Assembly: GCF_014646075.1 (NCBI RefSeq)
Contig: NZ_BMMT01000006.1
Coordinates: 1-64,000, forward strand
DNA: 64,000 nucleotides
Source of the DNA: Saccharopolyspora thermophila
GTDB taxonomy: Bacteria; Actinomycetota; Actinomycetes; Mycobacteriales; Pseudonocardiaceae
Reading direction: 5' to 3'
The notes beneath the pieces are model-generated. The model did not search any database, was not told where the DNA came from, and saw only the letters and a program-made list of their open reading frames with translations. This document shows positions 55,132 through 63,659 of the stretch, piece by piece. Position 1 is the first letter of the stretch. Each line of letters starts with the position of its first letter. Both the position numbers and the translations under genes were made by a program.

Positions 55132-55259
55132 CGCACTCTCCTCGCAAGATCGACTGCAGGGCCGAGGATGGCACGACCGCAGCTCCACCACTCAAGGCAC
55201 TGCCGCGAGCTCCACGCCGACCTGCGCGGCCCGTTGTGCCGCCGTGGTCCGGCCAGGGG

Positions 55260-55973
55260 TCAGCGAAGCGCGGACGGTTGGTGCGCCGCGAACTCCAGGA
55301 CGGCGGCGCGGACCTCCGCCAGGACCTCGGGGTTCGGCCCGGACAGGTAGAAGTGGCCGCCGGGGAACCACCGGCTGCGGAACGGCCCGGTGGTCGACTC
55401 CGCCCACGCCGCCAGCTCCTCCCGGTCCACCTCGGCGTCGCCCTCCCCCGCCAGGGCCACGACCGGGCAGTGCAACCGGCGGCCCGCCGGAGCGAGAAAG
55501 CTCTCGCTGAGCGCGAAGTCCGCCCGCAGCGTGGGCAGGAACAGCTCCACCAACTCCGGGTTCTCCAGGACCTCGCGCGGGGTGCCGTCCAGCCGTCCCA
55601 GCTCGGTGACGAACTCCTGGTCGGACAGCTCCGACATACGCCGCCGCCGGGTGGGCAGGTGCGGGGCGCGCCGGGCCGAGGCGATCACGCCCAGCGGTGC
55701 GGTGCGGCGCGCCAGCTCCCACGCCAGCCCCGCGCCCATGCTGTGTCCGAAGAACGCGTACGGCCGGTCCAGGGACGGCGCCAGCTCGCGGGTGATCTGC
55801 TCGGCCAGCTCGTCCATGCGGTGGTGCGGGCGTTCGGCGATCCGCGCCTCCCGCCCCGGCAGCGGCACCGGGACGACCTCGATCTCCGGGCCCAGCGCGC
55901 CCACCCACCCCCGGTAGGCGGACGGGCCGCCGCCGGCGTGCGGAAAGCAGAACAGCCGGATCTGTTGCACCAC
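55260..55973 (-). CDS. Type II thioesterase (GrsT/TycF-like)
   Basis: A 237-residue editing thioesterase. IRLFCFPHAGGGPSAYRGW, PLPGREAR, the nucleophile motif FGHSMGAGLAWELA and the C-terminal PGGHFYL (catalytic His) are all present. Type II thioesterases clear wrongly loaded carrier proteins in NRPS/PKS pathways, which links this gene to the NRPS 3.4 kb away. The GTG at 55973 follows AGGAGGGAGTT; the next GTG is one codon on. Confidence 0.92.
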   Translation of the reverse strand: MVQQIRLFCFPHAGGGPSAYRGWVGALGPEIEVVPVPLPGREARIAERPHHRMDELAEQITRELAPSLDRPYAFFGHSMGAGLAWELARRTAPLGVIASARRAPHLPTRRRRMSELSDQEFVTELGRLDGTPREVLENPELVELFLPTLRADFALSESFLAPAGRRLHCPVVALAGEGDAEVDREELAAWAESTTGPFRSRWFPGGHFYLSGPNPEVLAEVRAAVLEFAAHQPSALR

Positions 55974-56084
55974 AACTCCCTCCTCGCGACCGGCTCCCGG
56001 TCGCGACCAACGCCATGGAACGGGCTTCGCGCAGCGAGACGGTATCCGCGGTTTCGCCACAAGACCCGCAAGCCAGCCCGCGAA

Positions 56085-57074
56085 CTAGGTGTACCGGCGG
56101 TACTTCCACACCGACAGCGGCACGAACACCACCACAATCCCGCCGATCCACAGGAACGCCCCCAGCGCCGACGGCGCGACCGGGCCGCCCACGAACAGCG
56201 CCCGGCACGTGTCGGTGACCAGCGTCGTCGGGTTCACCTGCGCGAACGCCCGCAGCCAGCCGGGCATCGTGTCCAGCGGCACGAACATGGAGCTGCCGAA
56301 CTGCAGCGGGATCGTCCAGATGAACCCCACCGACTGCACCGTCTCCGGGCTCTTGATGGCCAGGCCGATGAACGCCGAGATCCAGCACAGCGCGAAGCCG
56401 TAGGCGAGCAGCACCCCGATCGCCGCCAGCGCCGACACCACGTCGGTCTGCACCCGGAAACCGATGATCAGTGCGAACACGAACATCACCAGCTGGCCAA
56501 GCAGCATCCGGCACATGTCCGCGGAGATCCGCGCCGTGAGCACCGCGGAGCGGGCGATGGGCAGTGAACGCAGCCGGTCCATCACGCCGCGGCTGGCGTC
56601 CACGTTCAGCGTGACCCCGGTGAGCCTGGACGCGAACGACACCGTCTGCACCATGATCCCGGGCAGCAGGTACTGCTTGTAGTCGTTCTGGTCGTTGGCG
56701 ATGGCGCCACCGAAGACGTACACGAAGATCAACGTGAAGATCATCGGCATCAACGTGGCGTCCAGGATCGCGCCGCGGTCGTTGACCACCTGCAGCAGGT
56801 TGCGCCGCGCGATGGCCCCGGTGTGGCGCAGCATCGCGCGCGGCCCGACGCGGCCGGACACCTCCCGCAGCCGCGACGGCTTCGGTGGTGGCTCGGCGCG
56901 GCGCGGCGCCGCCGGAGGCGGGCCGGAGCGGGCCGGTGGCTGCTGTGGCGCGACCGGCCGGGGCGGGGCGCCGTGGGCGCGCCCCGGCGGGCGGGGCTGT
57001 GGCGGAGGACCCGGCCGCTGGCCCGGGGGGACCGGGGCGCGGCGCGGCGGGGGGCCTGCAGCGGGCACGGTCAT
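56085..57074 (-). CDS. ABC-2 type permease (DrrB-like) with Pro-rich N-terminus
   Basis: A 329-residue protein. The first 75 residues are a Pro/Arg-rich cytoplasmic tail; then six predicted helices form an ABC-2 permease of the daunorubicin-resistance type (ILDATLMPMIFTLIFVYVFG, DRLRSLPIARSAVL, QFGSSMFVPLDTMPGWLRAF). With the ATPase encoded just before it, it would export the peptide product or provide self-resistance. Its ATG overlaps the ATPase stop codon. Confidence 0.9.
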   Translation of the reverse strand: MTVPAAGPPPRRAPVPPGQRPGPPPQPRPPGRAHGAPPRPVAPQQPPARSGPPPAAPRRAEPPPKPSRLREVSGRVGPRAMLRHTGAIARRNLLQVVNDRGAILDATLMPMIFTLIFVYVFGGAIANDQNDYKQYLLPGIMVQTVSFASRLTGVTLNVDASRGVMDRLRSLPIARSAVLTARISADMCRMLLGQLVMFVFALIIGFRVQTDVVSALAAIGVLLAYGFALCWISAFIGLAIKSPETVQSVGFIWTIPLQFGSSMFVPLDTMPGWLRAFAQVNPTTLVTDTCRALFVGGPVAPSALGAFLWIGGIVVVFVPLSVWKYRRYT

Positions 57075-58093
57075 CAGAACACCCTCCGCAGCACCACCGT
57101 GGCGTCCGGGTCGGCCGGTTCGCGCGGCTTGTCGGTCAACGTCAGAAACACCTCGTCCAGGCTCGGCAGGTGGGTGTCCACCCCGGCGATCGGCAGCTGG
57201 GACGCGGCGAGCATATGGATCACGGCAGTCAGCTCGGCCTCGGTGACGATCGGCACCGACACCAACCGGTTTTCCCAGTCCACCCGGAAGTTGCGCACCC
57301 GCATGCCGTTGAGCCGGCGGGCCAGCTCCTCCAGGTGCTCCGGGCGGGCGGTGCGGACGCGCAGCACCTGGCCGCCCACGCGGGCGCGCAGTTCGCTGCT
57401 GGTGCCGGAGGCGATCACCCGGCCGCGGTCCATCACCACCACCGTGTCCGCCAGCGCCTCGGCCTCCTCCATGTACTGGGTGGTCAGCAGCACGGTGGTG
57501 CCGTCGTCCACCAGCGCGCGCACCGAATCCCACAGGTTGTTGCGGCTGCGCGGGTCCAGGCCCGTGGTGGGTTCGTCGAGGTAGAGCAGCGCCGGGTTGC
57601 CGACCATGCTGGCGGCCAGGTCCAGCCGCCGCCGCATGCCCCCGGAGTACTTGCCCGCCGGGCGCGACGCCGCCTCCACCAGATCGAACTGCTCCAGCAG
57701 CTCGTCGACACGCTCCCGGGCGCGGCGCCGCGGCAGGTCCAGCAGCCGGGCGATCATGTAGAGGTTCTCGCGACCCGAGATATTCTCGTCCACCGACGCG
57801 TACTGGCCGGTCAGGCCGATCAGCCGACGCACCTGGTTGGCCTGCCGCACCAGGTCGTAGCCGCCGATGCGGACCCGCCCGCCGTCGGGGCGGATCAGCG
57901 TGGCCAGCATCCGGACGGTGGTGGTCTTGCCCGCGCCGTTGGGGCCCAGCAGGCCCAGCACGGTGCCCTCCGGAATGGTCAGGTCCACGCCGTCGACCAC
58001 CCGGCGGTCGCCGAACTGCTTCACCAGTCCCTCGACGAGCACCGCCGCCGTCATGACGCCGGGTTCCGTGGTCGGCGGCGCATTCCGGTCCAC
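57074..58093 (-). CDS. ABC transporter ATPase, DrrA-like
   Basis: A 339-residue ATPase. Walker A is GPNGAGKTTTVRML, the signature is YSGGMRRRLDLA, Walker B is LLYLDEPTTGLDP, and H-loop is replaced by the TTQYMEEAE segment typical of DrrA proteins; the C-terminal DrrA regulatory extension is present. It powers the ABC-2 permease encoded downstream. Start is uncertain: GTG 58093 has GGAGGG 11 nt upstream, whereas ATG 58054 gives the more usual family N-terminus. Confidence 0.9.
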   Translation of the reverse strand: MDRNAPPTTEPGVMTAAVLVEGLVKQFGDRRVVDGVDLTIPEGTVLGLLGPNGAGKTTTVRMLATLIRPDGGRVRIGGYDLVRQANQVRRLIGLTGQYASVDENISGRENLYMIARLLDLPRRRARERVDELLEQFDLVEAASRPAGKYSGGMRRRLDLAASMVGNPALLYLDEPTTGLDPRSRNNLWDSVRALVDDGTTVLLTTQYMEEAEALADTVVVMDRGRVIASGTSSELRARVGGQVLRVRTARPEHLEELARRLNGMRVRNFRVDWENRLVSVPIVTEAELTAVIHMLAASQLPIAGVDTHLPSLDEVFLTLTDKPREPADPDATVVLRRVF

Positions 58094-58275
58094 ATGAGAC
58101 TGAACCCTCCGTCGGCTGCTTCGGCTTGGCGACCTCCGAGTGTAGCCACGGCCCTTATCGGGGTGATATCGGAAAAGGAATCAATATCGGCGCGAAAAAT
58201 GGCATGCCTACCTTCACCGCCACGGGTCGCCGCGGCACGCGGGCGATCGCAGCCGAACCGGAAGGTTGGTGGAGT

Positions 58276-59259
58276 ATGTCGGTGGCAGTCCGCACCGAGG
58301 TGCCGGCGCAGACGGTGACGATCGAGCCGCCCGTCGCACGGGAGATCGAGCAGATCGCGCTCGACCTGCTGCCCGTGGCCGGGGGCCGGGTCGATGATCC
58401 GGCCTGGGTAGCGGCGGCGCGCGAGGCGTGGGAGCAGCTGCCCGCTCCGGTGCGCACCGCGATCCGGCGGTTCCGCCGGGATTCCGGCACCACCGGCGCG
58501 CTCGTGATCAACGGCCTGCCGCTGGGTCCCGGTGAGGTGCCGGACACCCCGATGGTCGAGGGTTCGGTGCAGCGCACCGCCACCGTGCCCGCGGCGGTGC
58601 TGATGATGGTCGCCACCGGCCTGGGGGATCCCGCCGCCTTCCGGCCGGAGAAGTCCGGTGCGCTGGTGCAGGACGTGGTGCCGGTGCCGGGCAAGGAGGA
58701 GTTCCAGGGCAACGCCGGATCCGTGCTGCTGTCGTTCCACGTCGAGAACGCCTTCCACCCGCACCGGCCGGACTTCGTGATGCTGTCCTGCCTGCGCGCC
58801 GACCACGAGGCGGTCGCGGGCCTGCGCACCGCCTGCATCCGCCAGGTCTTCGGCCTGCTCAGCGGCCCGGCGCGGGAAACGCTGTTCCGCGCCGAGTTCG
58901 TCACCGAGCCGCCGCCGTCGTTCGGGGCGGTGGAGGGCGACGCCACGCCGCACGCCGTTTTGACCGGCGCGGTCGACGACCCCGACATCAAGATCGACTT
59001 TTCCGCCACCAAGCCGCTGACCGAGCGGGCCCGCGAGGCGATGGACGAGTTGCAGAAGCTGTTCGCGGACAACGCCCACACCCACTACCTGAAGCCGGGG
59101 TCGATGGCCATTGTGGACAACCGGGTGACGGTGCACGGACGCACCGCGTTCCAGCCCCGTTACGACGGCAAGGACCGCTGGCTCCAGCGCACCTTCTCGC
59201 TGGCGGACTTCCGCGCCTCCCGCGCGCACCGCACCGCCGACGGTTACGTCCTCGACTGA
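58276..59259 (+). CDS. Clavaminate synthase-like Fe(II)/2-oxoglutarate oxygenase
   Basis: A 327-residue oxygenase of the clavaminate synthase/VioC/AsnO group, which hydroxylates free amino acids such as Arg or Asn at C-beta. The iron motif HxE is His155-Val156-Glu157 (SFHVENAFHPHRPDF), the distal His is in NRVTVHGRTAF, and RWLQRTF supplies the Arg that binds 2-oxoglutarate. It may prepare an NRPS building block. The ATG at 58276 is preceded by GGTTGGTGGAG. Three ATCGG copies at 58157-58190 lie in the AT-richer promoter region shared with the divergent exporter. Confidence 0.87.
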   Translation: MSVAVRTEVPAQTVTIEPPVAREIEQIALDLLPVAGGRVDDPAWVAAAREAWEQLPAPVRTAIRRFRRDSGTTGALVINGLPLGPGEVPDTPMVEGSVQRTATVPAAVLMMVATGLGDPAAFRPEKSGALVQDVVPVPGKEEFQGNAGSVLLSFHVENAFHPHRPDFVMLSCLRADHEAVAGLRTACIRQVFGLLSGPARETLFRAEFVTEPPPSFGAVEGDATPHAVLTGAVDDPDIKIDFSATKPLTERAREAMDELQKLFADNAHTHYLKPGSMAIVDNRVTVHGRTAFQPRYDGKDRWLQRTFSLADFRASRAHRTADGYVLD

Positions 59260-59412
59260 TCCGACCGCAGCCACGTCCCGGGCCCGGCGGTTCCCGTGGA
59301 GATGACCGCATCGGTTCCCGCCGAGATCGCCCGGAAAGAAATTCGATAACGAGGCAAAAGGCGGCGCGGTTAGCGTCGCCGGGGCCAGTCTCGAGTGGAG
59401 GGAGAGCCTCGG

Positions 59413-62400
59413 TTGAACCGGTCATCCGCCGAACGGCGCGCGTTCTGGACGAAGGTCCTGGAAGGCGCCGCCTTCACCCCGATCCCTCGCTGGCACGGCC
59501 CCGAACCGGAACCGCCGAGCACCGCGTGCCACGAGCTGGAGCTGCCCGCGGCCACGACGCAGCGGCTGCGGAGCACCGCTGAGGCGCTGGGCGTGCCGGT
59601 CAGCACCCTCGCACTGGCCGCGCATGTGAAGGTGATCGCCGCCGTGACCGGGGAACCCCAGGTGGTGACCGGGTTCCTGGTCGACGGCGGCGATCCGGCG
59701 CCCTGCTCGGTGAGGCTGCCGGACGGTTCGTGGCGCGCACTCGTGGCGCGCGTCCACAACGTGGCCGAGGAGATCCGCGCGCACCTGCCCGCCGAACTCG
59801 GCGGGACCGTCTTCGACACCGTCCTCGACCTCACCGCCGCGGCGGGTGAGCTCGGGGACGTCGTGCTGCGCACCGGCTTCACCGCCGAGACGGGCCTGCT
59901 GCGCCTGCAGCACCGGGCCGACCTGCTCAACGCCTCGCAGGTGCACCGCATCGGCGGCTACTACCTCGCGGCGCTCGACCAGCTCACCACCGACCTCGAC
60001 GCTCCGCACAACGCCGCGTCGCTGCTGTCGGCGGAGGAGCACCACTACCAGATCTTCGGCCTGGCCGGTCCGCGGCGGGACCTGCCCGAGCAGCGCGTGC
60101 ACGAGCTGTTCGAGGCGCGGGTGCAGCGCCACCCCGACGCGGTCGCCGCCGTGTACCGGGACCAGCGGTGGACCTACCGGCAGCTCAACGAGCGCGCCAA
60201 CCAGATCGCGCACGCCCTGCTCGCGCGTGGCCTGCGTGCGGAGGACGTGGTCGCGGTGGTGACCGACCGGAACCTCGACTGGATGGCGTCGGTGCTCGGC
60301 GTGTTCAAGGCCGGCGGCTGCTACCTGCCGGTGGAACCGGACTTCCCCGCCGACCGGATCGCCAGGACGCTGCGCCGCAGCGACTGTCAGTTCGCGCTGG
60401 CCGAGGTCGGCCGCACCGCGAACCTCGACGGCGCCGACGTCGACGTCGAGGTGCTGCCGCTGCGCGACATCGGCGGTGACACCACGAACCCGGGTGTCCC
60501 GGTCGCGGCCGACCAGCTCGCCTACGTCTACTTCACGTCCGGCTCCACCGGCGAGCCCAAGGGCGCGATGTGCGAGCACGCCGGGATGATCAACCACCTG
60601 TTCGCCAAGATCCACGATCTCGGGATCGCCGAGGGCGCCGTGGTCGCCCAGACGGCGCCGCAGTGCTTCGACATCTCGCTGTGGCAGCTGGTCAGCGCGC
60701 TGCTGGTGGGCGGCCGCACGGTGCTGATCGAGCAGGACGTGATCCTCGACGTGCAGCGCTTCGTCGACAAGATCGCCGAGCACCGGGTGCAGATCCTGCA
60801 GCTGGTGCCGTCGTACCTGGAGACGGTGCTGACCTACCTGGAGGACTCGCCGCGCGAGCTGCCCGCCCTGGAGTGCGTCTCGGTCACCGGCGAGGCGCTG
60901 AAAAAGGAGCTCACCCAGCGCTGGTTCGCCACCTATCCGGGGCTGAAGCTGGCCAACGTCTACGGGCTCACCGAGACCTCCGACGACACCAACCACGAGG
61001 TGATGACCGAGGTCCCGGTCCGCGACCGGGTACCGCTGGGGCCGCCGGTGCAGAACACGCACGTCTACGTCGTCGACCCGGACCTGCGTCCGGTGCCGCT
61101 GGGCGCGCCGGGCGAGATCGTCTTCTCCGGGGTGTGCGTGGGGCGCGGCTACATCAACGACCCGGAGCGCACCGCGGCCGCGTTCCTGGAGGACCCGCAC
61201 CGGCCCGGGAACCGGCTGTACCGGTCCGGCGACTTCGGCCGCTGGCTGCCGGAGGGCAAGCTCGAGTTCCTGGGTCGCCGGGACGCGCAGGTCAAGATCC
61301 GCGGGTTCCGCATCGAGATCGGCGAGATCGAGAACCAGCTGCTGCGCGTCCCCGGGGTGCGCGACGGCGCGGTGGTGGTCACCGAGGACGGCGGCGGCAA
61401 CAAGAACCTGGTGGCCTTCTACACCGGCCCCGAACGGCTGGACCCGGAGGAGTTCAAGCGGTTGCTGAGCCGCGGCCTGCCGCACTACATGGTTCCCGAC
61501 CACTTCCACCACGTCGAGGCGCTGCCGCTGACCGCCAACGGCAAGACCGACAAGAAGGCGCTCACCCGGCTGGCCGCGGAACGCGCCGCCGAGGACTCCG
61601 CGGCGCACCAGCCGCCGCGGACGCCGACCGAACGCGACCTGGCCGCGAAGTGGGCCGAGGCGCTGGGCGTCGCGGTGGACCAGGTGGGCCGCACCGACCA
61701 CTTCTTCGACCGCGGCGGCACCTCGCTGTCGGCGGTGAAGCTGGTCATCAAGCTGGAGCGGCGGGTGTCGCTGAAGGACGTGACCGCCAACCCGGTGCTG
61801 GCCGACCTCGCGGCGGTGCTGGACGGCCGCACCGCGGCGGGCACCGGCGTCCTGCAACAGCTGTCCGTGGCGGACGGGTCGCGGCACGGGCTGGTGGTCT
61901 TCCCCTACGCCGGGGGCGGCCCGGTGAACTTCCACGCCTTCGCCCACGCCCTGCGTGCCGCCGGGATCAGCACCTACGCCGTGCAGTTGCCCGGGCACGA
62001 CCTGGGAGCCGACGCCGGAGCGTTCGCCGGGCTGGAGCAGACCGCGGCGGACGTGGTCGCCGAGATCGGCAAGCTCGGTCTGGAGACGATCTCGCTGTGG
62101 GGTCACTCGGCCGGTGCGGCGTTCGCCGTGCACGCGGCCCGGCTGCTGGAACAGCAGGGAACCCGCGTGCACCAGGTGATCGTCGGGGCGCGCGCCCTGA
62201 ATTCGGTCGAGGAGCTGCAGCGCGACATCGCCGAACTGGACGCCCTGTCCACCGAGGACATCAAACAGCGCCTCGGTGCCGAAGCCGCGTTCCGCGAACT
62301 CGACCGGCTACGGCCCGAGCACGCCGCCAACGTCGCCGAGGCGTACCGGCACGACGTGCGCGTCGCCGCCCGGTACCTCCTCGACCTCCAGACCGCTCCC

Positions 62401-63612
62401 CCGCGGCGGCTGTCCGCACCGCTGACCGTGGTGTTCGCCGAAGGCGACGCGGGCCTCGCCGAAGGGCTGGCGAGCCCGTGGGAGGTCGTCGCGCAGCACG
62501 TGGAGCGGCGGCGAATCTCCGGCGGTGGCCACTACTTCCTGGCCACGCACGCCACCGAGGCGGCCGCCGTGGTGCGGCCCGCCACCGAGAACCCGGCCCC
62601 GCAGCCAACCGGAAAGGTACGACCGATGGCCTCCGCTGAACTCGACGTTGTCACCGCCGCGGACAAGCCGGCCGTCCTGCGCGTCGGCGATGTGGCCGAC
62701 GCCACCGCGTGGACCGCCGAGCACCGCGCCGAACTGCGCTCCCTGGTCGATGAGCACGGCGCGCTGCTGATCCGTGGCCTGCGGCTGACCAACGCCGCCG
62801 ACTTCGGCCGGGTGGCGCGGGAGCTCGCCGCGCCGCTGATGCAGGAACGCGAGGCGTTCGCCCGCCGCTGGACCTACGAGGACGGCGTCTACTCCTCCTC
62901 GAAGTGGCCGCCGAACCAGCCGATGTGCATGCACCACGAGCTCAGCTACACGCTGGAGATCCCGGGCCTGATGCTGTTCTCCTGCCTCGACGCCCCCGAC
63001 TCCGGCGGTGTGACCGGCGTGGCCGACGCGAGCGCGGTGCTGGAGGCGCTGCCCGCCGACCTGGTGGAGCGGTTCGAACGGGAGGGCTGGCAGCTGCTGC
63101 GCCACTACAACGAGATGGTCGGGGTGCCGTGGCAGGAGGCGTTCGGCACCGACGACCGCGCCGCGGTGGAGCGCTACTGCCGGGACAACGCCATCGAGTT
63201 CGAGTGGGACGGCGCGGACGGCCTGCGCACCCGGCAGCGCCGCTCGGCGATCCTCACCCACCCGAAGACCGGCAAGCGGGTGTGGTTCAACCAGGTCGCG
63301 TTTCTCAACGAGTGGACCATCGACCCGGAGGTGCGCGACTACCTGGTGATGGAGTTCGGCCCGGACGGACTGCCGTTCAACTCCCGTTACGGCAACGGCG
63401 ACCCGATCGGCGACGACGTGATCGCCCTGCTCAACAAGGTCTACGAGGAGCACACGCAGCGCGAACCATGGCAGGCCGGTGACCTGATGCTGGTGGACAA
63501 CATTGCCCGGGCGCACAGCCGCGAACCCTACGAGGGCTCCCGCGAGGTGCTGGTGGCGATGGGCGACCCGGTGCGGGTGGCCGACTGCGCCCCGACCGTG
63601 GCACTGTCCTGA
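59413..63612 (+). CDS. NRPS (half-C)-A-PCP-TE fused to a SyrP-like 2-oxoglutarate oxygenase
   Basis: A protein of about 1,399 residues. Residues 1-215 look like the C-terminal lobe of a condensation domain (opening RRAFWTKVLEG) with no HHxxxDG. The adenylation domain spans about 224-720: YFTSGSTGEPKG (core A3), QCFDISLWQ, NVYGLTET, GRRDAQVKIRGFRIEIGEIE, and Lys of PLTANGKTDK. The carrier has DRGGTSLS (pantetheine Ser near 771). The thioesterase (about 825-1060) has WGHSAGAAF (Ser899). From about 1072 a TauD/SyrP-like oxygenase follows, with iron ligands in HHELSY (1174-1176) and AHSRE. By eye the specificity residues read D-I-W-Q-V-G-V-D-D (low certainty). The TTG at 59413 has GGAGGGAG upstream; GTG 59395 is the alternative. 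Confidence 0.88.
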   Translation: MNRSSAERRAFWTKVLEGAAFTPIPRWHGPEPEPPSTACHELELPAATTQRLRSTAEALGVPVSTLALAAHVKVIAAVTGEPQVVTGFLVDGGDPAPCSVRLPDGSWRALVARVHNVAEEIRAHLPAELGGTVFDTVLDLTAAAGELGDVVLRTGFTAETGLLRLQHRADLLNASQVHRIGGYYLAALDQLTTDLDAPHNAASLLSAEEHHYQIFGLAGPRRDLPEQRVHELFEARVQRHPDAVAAVYRDQRWTYRQLNERANQIAHALLARGLRAEDVVAVVTDRNLDWMASVLGVFKAGGCYLPVEPDFPADRIARTLRRSDCQFALAEVGRTANLDGADVDVEVLPLRDIGGDTTNPGVPVAADQLAYVYFTSGSTGEPKGAMCEHAGMINHLFAKIHDLGIAEGAVVAQTAPQCFDISLWQLVSALLVGGRTVLIEQDVILDVQRFVDKIAEHRVQILQLVPSYLETVLTYLEDSPRELPALECVSVTGEALKKELTQRWFATYPGLKLANVYGLTETSDDTNHEVMTEVPVRDRVPLGPPVQNTHVYVVDPDLRPVPLGAPGEIVFSGVCVGRGYINDPERTAAAFLEDPHRPGNRLYRSGDFGRWLPEGKLEFLGRRDAQVKIRGFRIEIGEIENQLLRVPGVRDGAVVVTEDGGGNKNLVAFYTGPERLDPEEFKRLLSRGLPHYMVPDHFHHVEALPLTANGKTDKKALTRLAAERAAEDSAAHQPPRTPTERDLAAKWAEALGVAVDQVGRTDHFFDRGGTSLSAVKLVIKLERRVSLKDVTANPVLADLAAVLDGRTAAGTGVLQQLSVADGSRHGLVVFPYAGGGPVNFHAFAHALRAAGISTYAVQLPGHDLGADAGAFAGLEQTAADVVAEIGKLGLETISLWGHSAGAAFAVHAARLLEQQGTRVHQVIVGARALNSVEELQRDIAELDALSTEDIKQRLGAEAAFRELDRLRPEHAANVAEAYRHDVRVAARYLLDLQTAPPRRLSAPLTVVFAEGDAGLAEGLASPWEVVAQHVERRRISGGGHYFLATHATEAAAVVRPATENPAPQPTGKVRPMASAELDVVTAADKPAVLRVGDVADATAWTAEHRAELRSLVDEHGALLIRGLRLTNAADFGRVARELAAPLMQEREAFARRWTYEDGVYSSSKWPPNQPMCMHHELSYTLEIPGLMLFSCLDAPDSGGVTGVADASAVLEALPADLVERFEREGWQLLRHYNEMVGVPWQEAFGTDDRAAVERYCRDNAIEFEWDGADGLRTRQRRSAILTHPKTGKRVWFNQVAFLNEWTIDPEVRDYLVMEFGPDGLPFNSRYGNGDPIGDDVIALLNKVYEEHTQREPWQAGDLMLVDNIARAHSREPYEGSREVLVAMGDPVRVADCAPTVALS

Positions 63613-63659
63613 TCGCGCCGACCGGCGCGAACCACCGACGACAGGAGTTCCCACTCACC

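Noticed and set aside
58126..58275. Longer N-terminus for the clavaminate synthase-like oxygenase
   Set aside because: The extra 50 codons cover an AT-richer promoter-like stretch and lack family similarity; ATG 58276 has its own binding site.
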